Origin: Coenobita brevimanus
Lineage: Eukaryota > Arthropoda > Malacostraca > Decapoda > Coenobitidae
Assembly (NCBI GenBank): GCA_032717465.1
Contig: CM064666.1
Location: 21,894,431 to 21,958,430 of the forward strand
DNA: 64,000 bases
Direction: 5' to 3'
The position numbers and the translations under genes are program-made. This document shows positions 10,804 through 23,700 of the stretch, one piece after another. Below the pieces are notes generated by a model. The model was not told where the DNA came from, searched no databases, and saw nothing but the letters and a program-made list of their open reading frames with translations. The stretch's first letter is position 1. Each line of letters starts with the position of its first letter.

Positions 10804-13194
10804 AATCCCTTATGCTGACCAGTGTTCTAGGCTCTAATGTTAATTCCTCTGATGAAACTGTAATCTTACAAGGTGTAGGGAATAATTACTTCTCTGTCCC
10901 TCTGTGCAGAGTGAATTTAGAGTCTGGTTTTGTTAATGGTTCCGTTATGGTTGGGTTGGTTGAGACACTCTCAATGTCAGGTGTAACTTTCTTACTTGGA
11001 AATTAGATTGGTGTAAGGCAAGTGTGTCCAGCTCCTCAGTTGTCTAGTGAACCAGTGACTGCGACCCAGGATTGTAATATCCCTGATGTGTTCTCTGCAT
11101 GTGCTGTCACTAGGGCTAAGTCTAAAGTTACTGGTGACTTAGAGGATAATGATGATGATGATGTTATCCTAGCTGACACTTTTCTTGCTAATTTGGACCA
11201 CTCACCAGATGAGGCAGTACCCCGTAGTGTTGATAATTTGTCTCGTCAAGAGTTGGTTGAGTTGCAGGTTGCTGACCCTGAGTTGAAAGGTCTAGCTAAC
11301 TCTGCTTGCAGTGAGGAAGAGTTAGCCGTGCTCCTACTTGTTATTATATAAAGTCAGGAGTACTTATGAGGAAGTGGAGACCTCCAACAGCATCAGCCGA
11401 CTGTGAATGGGAGGTTGTACATCAAGTTGTCATCCCTCGTGTTTGTAGGTAGGATATCATTAGAATGGCTCATGATTCCAGTTTGGCAGGACACCTTGGA
11501 GTGAGGAAGAGTGTGGCACGCATTTTGAAACACTTCTACTGGCCAGGTATCTTCAGAGATGTTTCCTGGTATTGTAAGTCTTGTCACACCTGTCAAGTTG
11601 TGGGGAAGTTTAATCAGACCGAAAAGGTTGCACCTCTAGTTCCCATTCCTCCTTTTGAGGCGCCTTTCACCCGTGTGTTGTTGGATATTGTGGGCCCTCT
11701 TCCTAAGACTTCTTCAGGATTTTCTTATGTGTTGACCATGATTGATATGGCTACTCGTTATCCTGAAGCCATTCCACTTAGAAACATCTCAGCAAAGAAC
11801 GTGGTTAAGGAAATGCTAGGGTTCTTCACAAAGTTTGGTCTGCCCAAGGAGGTACAGTTAGACCGGGAAAGTAATTTCATGTCAAACGTTTTCAAGCAGT
11901 CTCTGAAAGAGTTGGGCATCACCCAGATCACGTCTTCAGCTTACCATCCCCAGACCCAAGGAGCGTTGGAGAGATATCATCAAACACTCAAATCGATGCT
12001 CAAGAAATACTGTTTGGAACATCAGAAAGACTGGGATAAAGGTCTTCCATTCGTTGTGTTTGCTGCAAGAGAATCTCCAAATGAATCACTGGGCTTCTCA
12101 CCTTTTGAACTACTGTTTGGCCATGAAGTAAGAGGACCCCTTAAGTTACTCAAGGAATGCTGGCTGTCGGAGGAAGATGACGTCAACCTGCTGGAGTATG
12201 TGATGAAGTTCAAAGAACGGCTGTCCACTGCTTTACAGCTGGCGAGAGAGAATTTAGGAGCTGCTCAGGAGAAGATGAAGACTTGGTATGATAAGAAGTC
12301 CAGGTTACGCCACTTTCAGCCAGGAGATCAGGTTTTGATTCTGCTACCAGTTCATGGGCAACCTCTTCAAGCCAAGTTTAGTGGCCCTTATTTCGTGGAG
12401 AAGAAACTCAGTGATGTCAACTATGTCATCGCCACACCAGATCGTAGAAAGAGCAAGCAACTATGTCACATCAACATGCTAAAGTTATATCACAGGCGGG
12501 ACGAAAATAATCCAGTCTGCACTGTAGCTGTTCCACCCGAGTCTGCAAGTGAAGCTCTCCCATGCAGTATGAGCCTGAGTGATAGTTTGGGGAAGAATCC
12601 TGATATCATGAATGATCTCCAGACTAAGCTTTCTCGTCTACCTCCCGAGGAAAGGCAGGAGTTTTCGGCATTACTGCAGGAGTACCCGCAAGTGTTCCGT
12701 GCTACTCCAGGAAGAACCACTGTGTTGATGCATGATGTCGATGTTGGAGACGCAAAGCCAATTAAATTGCCTCCTTACCGTGTGAACCCAGTGAAAGTTC
12801 CTCTCATCCAGAAGGAGCTTGGCTGCCTGTTGGACCACAAGATGATTGAGCCCTGTCAGAGCGAGTGGAGTTCTCCTGTCACTCTAGTCCCTAAGCCAGG
12901 TGGGTCACAGAGGCTTTGCATTGACTACAGACGTGTTAATCAGATAACCAAAACAGACACTTACCCTCTCCCTCGTGTGGAAGATTGCATAGACAATTTC
13001 GGAAAGGCTAGGTACATAAGTAAGTTTGATTTGTTAAAGGGATACTGGCAAGTACCTATGACTGAACGTGCTAGGGAGATCTCATGTTTTGTAACATTAG
13101 GAAAGACTTTTGCATGTTCTGTAATGCCATATACAGATTGTTTTAGAGTAATAAGAAATTTCCTTTGTAAATTTCTTTTTTCTTTGTGGGGAGG
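10780..13194 (+). pseudogene. pol: B1 pol: protease, integrase, truncated RT
   Basis: Protease with RDTGA (Asp codon 10789-10791) and the LLGN loop, then stops at 11005 and 11453 (CAG to TAG, shared with B2). An open stretch of 579 codons (11465-13204) carries the integrase zinc domain (HDSSLAGHLG ... CKSCHTC), the core with D (11684-11686), D (11861-11863) and E (11969-11971) at D-D35-E spacing, and a GPY/F region (FSGPYF). RT motifs follow directly: RLCIDYRRVNQ, SKFDLLKGYWQ. It is cut at 13132 before the YIDD motif. Integrase clearly precedes RT, unlike standard Ty3/gypsy. Confidence 0.92.
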
Positions 13195-14097
<903 letters not shown>

Positions 14098-14233
14098 GGT
14101 TGAACTTGATATATATACGAAAGCTAATTGCCCCATGCATGGAAAAAAATGTTCACCTCACATTTTGAGTGTATAAGCATGCCATCCCCGGTATCCTTGT
14201 ACCTCAGTCATCTGTGTCAATGTACTCTCTCTC

Positions 14234-14278
<45 letters not shown>

Positions 14279-14355
14279 GAGTATATACAATAGGGCTGCA
14301 GATAACTAGATGGTTGCAAGTGCCGGAAGACACACACACACAGTATAATGTGTTA

Positions 14356-14493
14356 GAATTATTTGTCAGTGCGTTCATGATGACAGATAGTATTGATAAG
14401 ACTATGAATGTTTTTAGAATAACTGGTTTGTGGCCTTTCAGTGATGACATCTTTTCAGATGAGGACTTTATAGCAGCAAGATTAGATGAATGA
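14356..14493 (+). pseudogene. Pogo/Tigger-type (DDE_1) transposase C-terminal relic
   Basis: The frame reads LFVSAFMMTDSIDKTMN then FRITGLWPFSDDIFSDEDF, ending at TGA. The pattern F-x-x-TGIWPF-x-x-DIF-x-DEDF is typical of the segment after the DDE domain in pogo/Jerky-type transposases. Only this piece is recognisable; the catalytic part is absent. Downstream bases to about 14690 may be degraded continuation. Confidence 0.6.
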
Positions 14494-14719
14494 GAGCATC
14501 CTGATGCAAATACTGTAGTTCTAAAGCATTTACACAAAGTAGACTTGACTCAGTTAACAATAGAGTGGACAACCTTAGGTGCAAGAAATAATAGAATCTC
14601 AGCATCATATGATATTATCCCAGTTCCTCATTATCAGAATTCTCAAACTGGAGCATCAGCAGACTTCTTTCTTTTAGTGTTTATCTTTTCCCACTTCTAT
14701 ATGGCGTCGATGTGTTTGA

Positions 14720-14941
14720 TCAATCTTTACCCTAGCGCTCGGTCCGGTTGTTCTGGTTGTTTTTTACGGCCGGATGCCCCTACTGACGCCAACCCTACCC
14801 ATTTATCCAGGCTTGGGGCTAGCACCGAGTTGGACTGTCTTGCCCCTCTGTGGCTGGGGGAGAGCTTTAAATTTGATTGCCTCTGACAGGCCCCTTTAGT
14901 ATTGTCCCATGTGGCTGAGGTAGCACCCAAGCCTGCTCACC
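14720..14941 (+). repeat. Probable interspersed repeat fragment (SINE/LINE-tail-like)
   Basis: GC-richer block with the phrase TTACGGCCGGATGCCCCTAC and CCAACCCTACCCATTTATCC, which resembles a common invertebrate interspersed repeat. No coding signal. Family not identified. Confidence 0.35.
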
Positions 14942-15158
14942 GCTATGAGCAAAGGTGGGCACCGGTTCGTTATTCCATTACTCCGTTACTAACGAAATTA
15001 CATTTTTGAGTAACGGAGTAACCGATTCGTTACTTTTTCTTTTTACTGTGACGGACCGAGTAACTTCCGTTATTTTCCTAGTCCTTTACCCCGTTACTTC
15101 TTGCTACGTTACTATTTTACTACTTTACATGATAAGCTGACGGACATGGCCTTCTGCA

Positions 15159-15313
15159 AGGAGTCAGCACTGATGCATGTCTTTGCCAGATACAACACAG
15201 CCATCCCTTCCAGCGCCCCCTTGGAGCATGTCTTCTCCATTGGCAAGGACGTCCTTAAAGCCAAGAAAGCCTCCCTCTCTGATGCCACCTTAGAGCATCT
15301 CATGTTCCTTAAG
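15159..15313 (+). pseudogene. hAT transposase C-terminal (dimerisation) exon
   Basis: Encodes ...APLEHVFSIGKDVLKAKKAS and LSDATLEHLMFLK, the hAT-family dimerisation motif (usual form ERxFSxxGxxxxxxRxxLxxxxxExLxxLKxN). A donor-like AAG|GTAAAT at 15311-15319 ends the exon. An acceptor TTAATTACAG at 16238-16247 leads to GCCAAC, giving the expected LK-AN continuation and a stop at 16299-16301. The upstream exon or exons are not recognisable. Confidence 0.7.
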
Positions 15314-16247
15314 GTAAATAAATAATATAAAATTATATTATTCACTGGTAGGTGGCATCACTGGCGTGGTAGTAGTTGTGGTAGTCTGGTAGATGTATCA
15401 TGTAGGTGGTATTGGTAGTGTGGTGTGCTGGTAACTGTAACCGTGGTAGTTGTGTTGGAAGTGGTGGACAGTGGAAGGTGGTAGACTAGTACTATCATGG
15501 TAGTGGTGCCTGGTGGTACTGGTAGATGGTAGTTGTGGTAGATGCCTGTGTGGTAGTAGTGGTTATAGCGGTAGTGGTAGTTGTGGTACCTGCTAGGTGG
15601 TAGTGGTAGTGGACTAGTGGTAGTACTAGTAACTACTAACCAGTATTGGTGGTAGCTGACGAGCTGGTCAATTGTAGTGGTGGTAGCCTGGCAGGTGTTG
15701 TCACTGGTGTGGTGTTGTGGTGTAGTGGTAGTGGTGGTAGATGGTGAGTGCCTGAGTGATGACTGACTGACTGATGTCGTGGTATGGTGGTGGTGGTATT
15801 AACAACTGTAGTGGTAGTGGTGGTACTGGTAATTGTGGTACTATTTAGGTCCTGGTGATTCTGGTGAGTGGTTCTGGTGTCACGGTGTGGAAGTACTGGT
15901 AACTTGAAACTTCGTTGTGGTGGAGATGTTGGTACTGGTGGTAGCTGGTACTCTAGTAGTATGTTGGCAGTAATGTTGGCATTACGTTGGCAGTGGTGGT
16001 GTGATATGATTTCGCTAATATGGTGGGTAACTAGTAACTACTAAAGTCTAATTGTGTTTGGGCTAAGGGCAGGTATGGTAAAAATATAGCTAAAATATAA
16101 TAAAGTTAAACAATTAAAACTTTAAAAAAGATTACAAGAAAATATTTAGTATACTTGTTTTTCAAATGTTTTTGTACTTATGTTAACTACTTTGTGCAAT
16201 CATGCATGTCACAATAAATGTAATGGATATATTTGTTTTAATTACAG
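15314..16247 (+). other. Probable intron of the hAT transposase gene, filled with TGGTAGT-type repeats
   Basis: GT...AG bounded. From about 15345 to 16030 it is a degenerate array of GGTAGT/GTGGTAGT words with no fixed unit length; the rest is AT-rich. Confidence 0.55.
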
Positions 16248-16301
16248 GCCAACCACCAGCATGCCGGGGACACAGAAGACGTAAAGAAAGGTCAAGGATG
16301 A
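16248..16301 (+). pseudogene. Last hAT transposase exon (short tail)
   Basis: After the acceptor AG at 16246-16247 the phase-0 reading gives ANHQHAGDTEDVKKGQG then TGA. Joined in phase to the exon ending at 15313. Inferred from splice-site fit and the LKAN motif only. Confidence 0.5.
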
Positions 16302-16369
16302 GGTCATCCCACCACTGGGCCACCAGCCGCCACCATCCATTAGTGCCAGTACAAGTACTACCAGATTAA

Positions 16370-17141
16370 CCCGCCGCATGCCATGCCATCTTGAAATGGT
16401 CTGACATAATTCCGCGGCCAGTGCCAGTGCCGTTTTAAAATGGTCTAAAATAAAAAACTGCAATGTGACTGCATTTTTCAAGATTCGCGGGCAAAAACTG
16501 CCAGGCATGTAAGGTAACTGCTCCTCTACCACCCCCCGGGCTACCAAGGCCGTATACTCACTCGCTTCCCCCCTCACGCTCGTTCTGCCTCACTCTGCCT
16601 GTGTACCTCACCCAGTGCTGTACATAGTGAAGGCATTTTGTAAATATTTTCATGTAAGTGTAAGCTGTAAATATTTTCTTGTAAGTGTAAGTACTATATA
16701 GTGAAGTCAAGTTGTAAATACCTTCTTGTAAGTGCCAGGACTGTACGTAATGAAGTCAGGTTGTACCTGTCTTCAAGTAAGTGTAAGATAATGCATTCAC
16801 AGTGAGAAAGACATGCAAATTGTGATAGATGCTGAAGTAATAAGTAATCAGAAAAGTGCACTGAACATTGCTATACCTTCCCAGCATATATAACTGGGTA
16901 TACCTTACATAAAAAAACGGCTTTCTCTCACGTACATGGTGAGCGTGAGAGAGAGGCTATACCTAGATACGAGTATGCCGGACTCAATAAAACCCATTTC
17001 CAAGCCTTGGTGAGCATTTTAACGGCGAAATTCGTTGTTTTCACATCAAAATCTATCATTTCAGCCAAAAAAAAAAAAAGGTCTAAAAATGGCCGGCACT
17101 GGGGTGACCCATAGGGCTAAAAATAGCCGGCACGCGGCGGG
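16370..17141. mobile_element. piggyBac-like MITE (772 bp), nested in the hAT element
   Basis: Terminal inverted repeats CCCGCCGCATGCC and, inverted, CCCGCCGCGTGCC, differing at one base in 13. Each end is flanked by TTAA (16366-16369 and 17142-17145), the piggyBac target. Subterminal inverted blocks carry GCCAGTGCCG and AATGGTCTAAAA-type words. No transposase ORF, so non-autonomous. A CTCTCTCACG hairpin lies near 16921-16955. Confidence 0.75.
16618..16800 (+). repeat. Degenerate minisatellite inside the MITE
   Basis: About three to four units of roughly 45-60 bp, each containing CTTGTAAGTGTAAG, AGTGAAGTCA and TTGTAAATA words. Confidence 0.55.
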
Positions 17142-17616
17142 TTAAGTACAGTGTGATTGTCAGACTAAGAGCAGTGAACACGACATCAAGTGATAGTTTT
17201 ATCATCCATCTTTTAACCTTTTTTGTATTTCTTCTCTTTGTTTTTTTTATATAATGAAATGAATTTTTTTACTTTAATATAAGTAACAGAGTAGCGGAGT
17301 AACAGTAAACTTCCACTTCTGTTGTAAAGAAGTATCGGTGTAACTGATAACGAAGTTACTTTTCTAAGTAACGGAGTAGCAGATAGAGAGGTTAGTTTTC
17401 TAAGTAATGGAGTAGCGGATAGCGAAATTACTTTTTAGAGTAACGATACCCACCACTGACTATGAGACAGCATTGCACGACCAGGGTCTAAGACAGCATC
17501 TCCGAAAAGCCACCTCGACCCACTCCTTCCAGCTGAGGCAGAGTGAAAGTAAATCATGCTAACACAACTGTGTAGTCCCACAAACCAACTCAGAAGCGGT
17601 GTAGAATAAGAAAAAC

Positions 17617-18185
17617 AATCTATCTATCTATCTATATACCTAGGCTGCTTCCCCCAAGGAAAGGGAGGTAGCCGAGACAGGACGACTCACTCTCCATTTA
17701 CTCATCCATTCAAACACATTCATTCGCATCTTAGCCCCAAAGGGGAGAACGGACAGATCCTCACCGCACCACACCGCACAAGGGTCAACTGGGCAATGCA
17801 ATCAGTGACATCCGCAGCAGGGCCCGACAGCAGAACTGGTTTACCCCTGCCACATCATAACAGACCCATCCCCTTACCCGCACCTGACCTGACTAGCTGA
17901 TCAGACCAAATGCGGGAGAATATCCCCTCAGGGCTGCGTCATCACTTATTCATTCACAATTTCTCTCCATTTATTTCTGTCACGCACAGCCACTCTTCCT
18001 TGCTCAACAGACATCCCTCTCGCATCCAGCGCTCTCTTCACACTGTCCATCCATCCTATTCGTGGTCTTCCTCTCAGCCTTACACCTCTCACATCAGATC
18101 TAGTTATCTTTTTCACCAATCGCTCATTATCCATTCTCTCCATATGCCCAAACCATTGCAACACCCTCTGCTCAAACAAGAAAGG
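17617..18185 (-). pseudogene. LINE 3' end, ORF2 C-terminus (duplicate copy)
   Basis: Same 77-residue minus-strand ORF (18179-17946), 3' UTR and GATA tail as at 7651-8219, by segmental duplication. Bases 18186-18390 are again without a recognisable gene. Confidence 0.75.
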
Positions 18186-18387
18186 CTAAAAAGAATATTA
18201 GCGCCCTACAGAAAAAAAAAAAAAACTACTTCCTGAAAAACAGTCTGCATTTATTCCACCTAAAAGAAAGAAGCAAAGAAAACGAAGAAATTGCCATCTC
18301 CACTTTTAGTTTCAACCGATGAACATCTGCCGTCTGGCCATGATGGGGACATGTTGGTGGGTGAGGGACTATAATGTATATATACTG

Positions 18388-18390
<3 letters not shown>

Positions 18391-18424
<34 letters not shown>

Positions 18425-18499
18425 GAGTATATCTATCTATCTATCTATCTATATCTATATCTATCTATCTATATATATATATATATCTATATATATATA

Positions 18500-18532
<33 letters not shown>
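18391..18532. repeat. Compound microsatellite (AG)n (TATC)n (TA)n
   Basis: Counterpart of 8425-8547, differing in length and interrupted by TATC units. The B2 LTR begins directly after the TA run. Confidence 0.95.
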
Positions 18533-18536
<4 letters not shown>

Positions 18537-19311
18537 ACATAGCCTATGATTTCATCATCCTTTGTGTAATTCTAACGTACAGTATGCTGCATGTTTGATC
18601 ACGAGAGTGTTCTACCTCACTCCCCCCTTCTACCCTTATAGTAGAGTAAGTCGTTCTTTCTGTTGTTCAGAGCAAGAGTGTCAACTCTTTGTCCCCTATG
18701 GCTTCATTTGCGCGTCCTTCTTACAAGTTGTATCAAGCTCTGCTGGTCCCTTTATAATGAGCTCAGTCTCTACATTAATTGCCACTTAGATCAACTCCTC
18801 ATTTTGTTCACATCTCTGTACAGTTGATATTATTGTGAGTGCTCAGGAAGTCTCCAACCATCTTGCAGCTGTGTAATTTGAGTATAAATGTTTTTTGCAA
18901 TTTTTTTGTACTGTATAGCATGGGGTGTTAATTCGTAGGCCTAGTGAGGTTTTTGTGACTCATGTATTTTAAGTGTCAGCCATTATTGATAATATTTTGT
19001 ATCTGTAATAATATATCTTGCATTCACTGAGCATGATCCGGTTTTCTCATTTTATCAGGGCTGACTTAGATAAATTTACACTTGCTAATTTCGTGTTAAT
19101 AGAGGCTATTGCAGTTAACCATATATTAAACCTGTTTTTTGCCATTACATTATCCTTATGAGTCCTGAATGTTTAGTTGTTAGTTTGAGCATTAAACTTT
19201 AACTTGTAATTTTACCTAACTCTTTTGTTTTGAACCTGGAACTTTGTGGGACAGTAGTGATTTTTAGTATTCTCACTTAAAGTGTACATTATCTTTCTCT
19301 GTTCCGTAACA
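18533..19311 (+). repeat. 5' LTR of B2
   Basis: 779 bp, TGTTAC...GTAACA, nearly identical to the B1 5' LTR. Confidence 0.9.
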
Positions 19312-19393
19312 TAAATTTGGCAACCTCTTATCAGGATATTCAGGATATTATCATAATGATATTGCTTGATATTTTGTGACTGTGATTTATTCA

Positions 19394-20791
19394 TGATCTC
19401 TACTATTACTACACTTGATGAAGCCAAAGATTTTTTTGTCAAATGTGCAAACAGTGTGTGATGTAGAAAACAGAACAAAGAATGAACTTAAGCTTGTTCC
19501 TCAACAATTGGGAATTGCTGTTCACTCTCATCATTCTAAAGATCAAATTGTTGGCATGATTAATAAAAGTTTGTTTAATGTAACTCCTCCAAATGAGCAA
19601 ACGCAAATTGAAATAGCTAAGTTACAGCTAGCTCTGCAGGAGGCTCGTGTTAAGGAGGCTGAGTATCAGGCACGTGCTAAGGAGGCTGAGTATCAGGCAC
19701 GTGCTAAGGAGGCTGAGTCTCAGGCTCGTATTCAGGAGGCACAAATTGAACTTGCTAGGATTCAGGCAGACCATGAGTATCGCATGAAACAAGGTGGAGC
19801 TGGATCATCTAGCTCTGATGATTCTGATGTGGCTAAAAATGTTAAACTTGTCCCTCCTTTTAATGAATCTGATTTAACAAAGTATTATCAGTTGTTTGAG
19901 AGGGTAGTTACAGGTTTTAATTGGCCCCAAGAGTATTAGCAAGTACTCCTTCAAACTGTTCTCACTGGTAAAGCTCAAGTAACTTATGCATCTTTGCCCC
20001 ATGATCAATCTGATAATTATGATGTAGTTAAGAGCTTGATTCTTAAGGCCTATGAGCTTGTTCCTGAAGCCTATAGAGTAAAATTTAGGACAACTTATAA
20101 GCAAGATAAGCAATCCCATGTTGAGTATGCAAAAATCAAAGAAGATCTGTTAGAGCAGTGGTTAAATTCTAAGAATGTGGATTCTGATTTTCACAAATTT
20201 AAGCAGATGATTTTGCTGAAGGACTTCAAAAGGTGTATTTATAAAGATGTAAGCCTATATCTTGATGAGAAAAGAATAGATAATTTGTGTGATGCTGCAG
20301 TTTTAGCTGATGAATATGTTCTCACTCACAAGAGATATTCTAGAGAAAAAAGGAAAGCAGAGAGTAAGTACGTTGCCTCTACTCAGAGTACAGGTAACAG
20401 GAAAGAGAATAAAGATGATGTTTCTCAGGAAGTAAATACCAGCTTCACCTCTAGATATCAGAAAAATAAATGTACTTATTGTAGTAAGCTTGGTCATACT
20501 ACGGAGAAATGTTTCAGGAGGCAGCGTGATGTGAACAAAAAGGAGTCTTTAAATATTCAGTCAATTGGTCTAGTGTCCACCCTTGAGAGTTCCCAGAATT
20601 CTTTAACTGAGTTAACTGAACCTGCTTTGAGGGGTAAATTAAATTCTCATGATGGAGCTCCTCTTTTGAGTAGTAACGTGGGTGACACTCTCAAGAGTTC
20701 ATATGCTAATTTCCTGTCTAATGGTTTTGTCAGTCCTCTGGACAGTAATGACAGGAAATCAGTTAAAATATATCGTGATACAGGTGCTGCC
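19394..20791 (+). pseudogene. gag: B2 gag
   Basis: Same domains as B1 gag (SAP-like start, coiled coil, SCAN-like capsid, CCHC knuckle at about 20471-20512). Breaks: a 1-nt gain in a T run near 19430, the TAG shared with B1 at 19937-19939, and the 1-nt loss at the gag-protease joint near 20788 also shared with B1. It keeps the KEDLL residues where B1 lost one codon. Confidence 0.85.
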
Positions 20792-23700
20792 AATCCCTTA
20801 TGCTGACCAGTGTTCTAGGCTCTAATGTTAATTCCTCTGATGAAACTGTAATCTTACAAGGTGTAGGGAATAATTACTTCTCTGTCCCTCTGTGCAGAGT
20901 GAATTTAGAGTCTGGTTTTGTTAATGGTTCCGTTATGGTTGGGTTGGTTGAGACACTCTCAATGTCAGGTGTAACTTTCTTACTTGGAAATTAGATTGGT
21001 GTAAGGCAAGTGTGTCCAGCTCCTCAGTTATCTAGCGAACCAGTGACTGCGACCCAGGATTGTAATATCCCTGATGTGTTCTCTGCATGTGCTGTCACTA
21101 GGGCTAAGTCTAAAGTTACTGGTGACTTAGAGGATAATGATGATGATGATGTTATCCTAGCTGACACTTTTCTTGCTAATTTGGACCACTCACCAGATGA
21201 GGCAGTACCCCGTAGTGTTGATAATTAATCTCGTCAAAAGTTGGTTGAGTTGCAGGTTGCTGACCCTGAGTTGAAAGGTCTAGCTAACTCTGCTTGCAGT
21301 GAGGAAGAGTTAGCCGGTCCTCCTACTTGTTATTATATAAAGTCAGGAGTACTTATGAGGAAGTGGAGACCTCCAACAGCATCAGCCGACTGTGAATGGG
21401 AGGTTGTACATCAAGTTGTCATCCCTCGTGTTTGTAGGTAGGATATCATTAGAATGGCTCATGATTCCAGTTTGGCAGGACACCTTGGAGTGAGGAAGAG
21501 TGTGGCACGCATTTTGAAACACTTCTACTGGCCAGGTATCTTCAGAGATGTTTCCTGGTATTGTAAGTCTTGTCACACCTGTCAATTTGTGGGGAAGTGT
21601 AATCAGACCGAAAAGGTTGCACCTCTAGTTCCCATTCCTCCTTTTGAGGCGCCTTTCACCCGTTTGTTGGTGGATATTGTGGGCCCTCTTCCTAAGACTT
21701 CTTCAGGATTTTCTTATGCGTTGACCCTGATTGATATGGCTACTCGTTATCCTGAAGCCATTCCACTTAGAAATATCTCAGCAAAGAACGTGGTTAAGGA
21801 AATGTTAGGGTTCTTCACAAAGTTTGGTCTGTCCAAGGAGGTACAGTCAGACCGGGGAAGTAATTTCATGTCAAATGTTTTCAAGCAGTCTCTGAAAGAG
21901 TTGGGCATCACCCAGATCACGTCTTCAGCTTACCATCCCCAGACCCAAGGAGCGTTGGAGAGATATCATCAAACACTCAAATCGATGCTCAAGAAATACT
22001 GTTTGGAACATCAGAAAGACTGGGATAAAGGTCTTCCATTCGTTGTATTTGCCGCAAGAGAATCTCCAAATGAATCACTGGGCTTCTCACCCTTTGAACT
22101 ACTGTTTGGCCATGAAGTAAGAGGACCCCTTAAGTTACTCAAGGAATGCTGGCTGTCGGAGGAAGATGACGTCAACCTGCTGGAGTATGTGATGAAGTTC
22201 AAAGAACGGCTGTCCACTGCTTTACAGCTGGCGAGAGAGAATTTAGGAGCTGCTCAGGAGAAGATGAAGACTTGGTATGATAAGAAGTCCAGGTTACGCC
22301 ACTTTCAGCCAGGAGATCAGGTTTTGATTCTGCTACCAGTTCATGGGCAACCTCTTCAAGCCAAGTTTAGTGGTCCTTATTTCGTGGAGAAGAAACTCAG
22401 TGATGTCAACTATGTCATCGCCACACCAGATCGTAGAAAGAACAAGCAACTTTGTCACATCAACATGGTAAAGTTATATCACAGGTGGGACGAAAATAAC
22501 CCAGTCTGCACTGTAGCTGTTCCACCCGAGACTGCAAGTGAAACTCTCCCATGCAGCATGAGCCTGAGTGATAGTTTGGGGAAGAATCCTGATATCATGA
22601 ATGATCTCCAGACTAAGCTTTCTCATCTAGCTCCTGAGGAAAGGCAGGAGTTTTCGGCATTACTGCAGGAGTACCCGCAAGTGTTCCGTGCCACTCCAGG
22701 AAAAACCACTGTGTTGATGCATGATGTCGATGTTGGAGACGGAAAGCCAATTAAACTGCCTCCTTACCGTGTGAACCCAGTGAAAGTTCCTCTCATCCAG
22801 AAGGAGCTTGGCTAGCTGTTGGACCACAAGATGATTGAGCCCTGTCAGAGCGAGTGGAGTTCTCCTGTCACTCTAGTCCCTAAGCCAGGTGGGTCACAGC
22901 GGCTTTGCATCGACTACAGACGTGTTAATCAGATAACCAAAACAGACACTTACCCTCTCCCTCGTGTGGAAGATTGCATAGACAAGATCGGAAAGGCTAG
23001 GTACATAAGTAAGTTTCATTTGTTAAAGGGACTCTGGCAAGTACCTATGACTGAACGTGCTAGGGAGATCTCATGTTTTGTAACACTAGGAAAGACTTTT
23101 GCATGTTCTGTAATGCCATATGGTATGAACAATGCACCAGCCACTTTTCAGAAGCTCATGAATGTTGTAACAGAGGGTTTGGCTGGGTGTGTTGTTTATA
23201 TTGATGATGTATTAATCTTCAGTGACAACTGGAAAGATCACCTATGCCATGTCAGTAAACTTCTTGAGCGTTTGGTTCAGGCTAATCTTGTAGCTAATTT
23301 ATCAAAGTGTGAGTTTGGTCAAGCTAAAGTTCAGTACCTTGGGTACGTAATTGGTGATGGACATGTTGCACCACCAGCAGCTAAGGTTCAGGTTATAAGT
23401 GATCTTCCCAGACCTAAAAGTAGGAAAGAGCTACAAATTTTTTTGGGAATGGTAGGTTATTACAGGAGATTTATTCTTAACTTTTCTATTCTTGTATCAC
23501 CACTTACAGACCTACTGAAAAAGGGAGTTAAATTTGTCTGGACCGATAACTGTGAATCCTCTTTCAGCAAACTTAAAGCTATCCTATTAAGTCAGCCAGA
23601 GCTCACTACTCCAAATTTTGCTAAGCCTTTTAAGATGTCTGTTGATGCAAGTAATACAGGAGCTGGGGCTGTTTTGTTGCAAGAGGATGATCAGGGTATT

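Larger units (their letters stand above)
7281..13132 (+). repeat. Segmental duplication, copy 1
   Basis: Collinear with 17247-23121 apart from small indels and microsatellite length: hAT right end, LINE tail, microsatellites and the 5' LTR to RT part of a B element. Similarity to the second copy drops at 13132, inside RT, where B1 loses 879 bp and continues into a different LTR subtype. Bases 7501-7650 hold no recognisable gene. Confidence 0.85.
14950..17458 (+). mobile_element. hAT-type DNA transposon relic
   Basis: Left end CAAAGGTGGGCACCGG, right end (inverted) CAGTGGTGGGTATCGTTACT: imperfect terminal inverted repeats. Flanking 8-mers GCTATGAG (14942-14949) and ACTATGAG (17459-17466) match at 7 of 8 bases, as expected for the 8-bp hAT target duplication. 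Subterminal zones are full of GTAACGGAGTA-like motifs. Inside are a transposase C-terminal exon pair and a nested MITE. The catalytic part is missing, so it is non-autonomous or decayed. Confidence 0.8.
17247..23121 (+). repeat. Segmental duplication, copy 2
   Basis: Collinear with 7281-13132 (offset 9966 bp before the microsatellite). This copy keeps the full hAT element to its left and a full-length B element to its right. Confidence 0.85.

Noticed and set aside
16242..16577. Minus-strand 111-codon ORF over the hAT last exon and MITE end
   Set aside because: Crosses the MITE boundary and has no recognisable domain.
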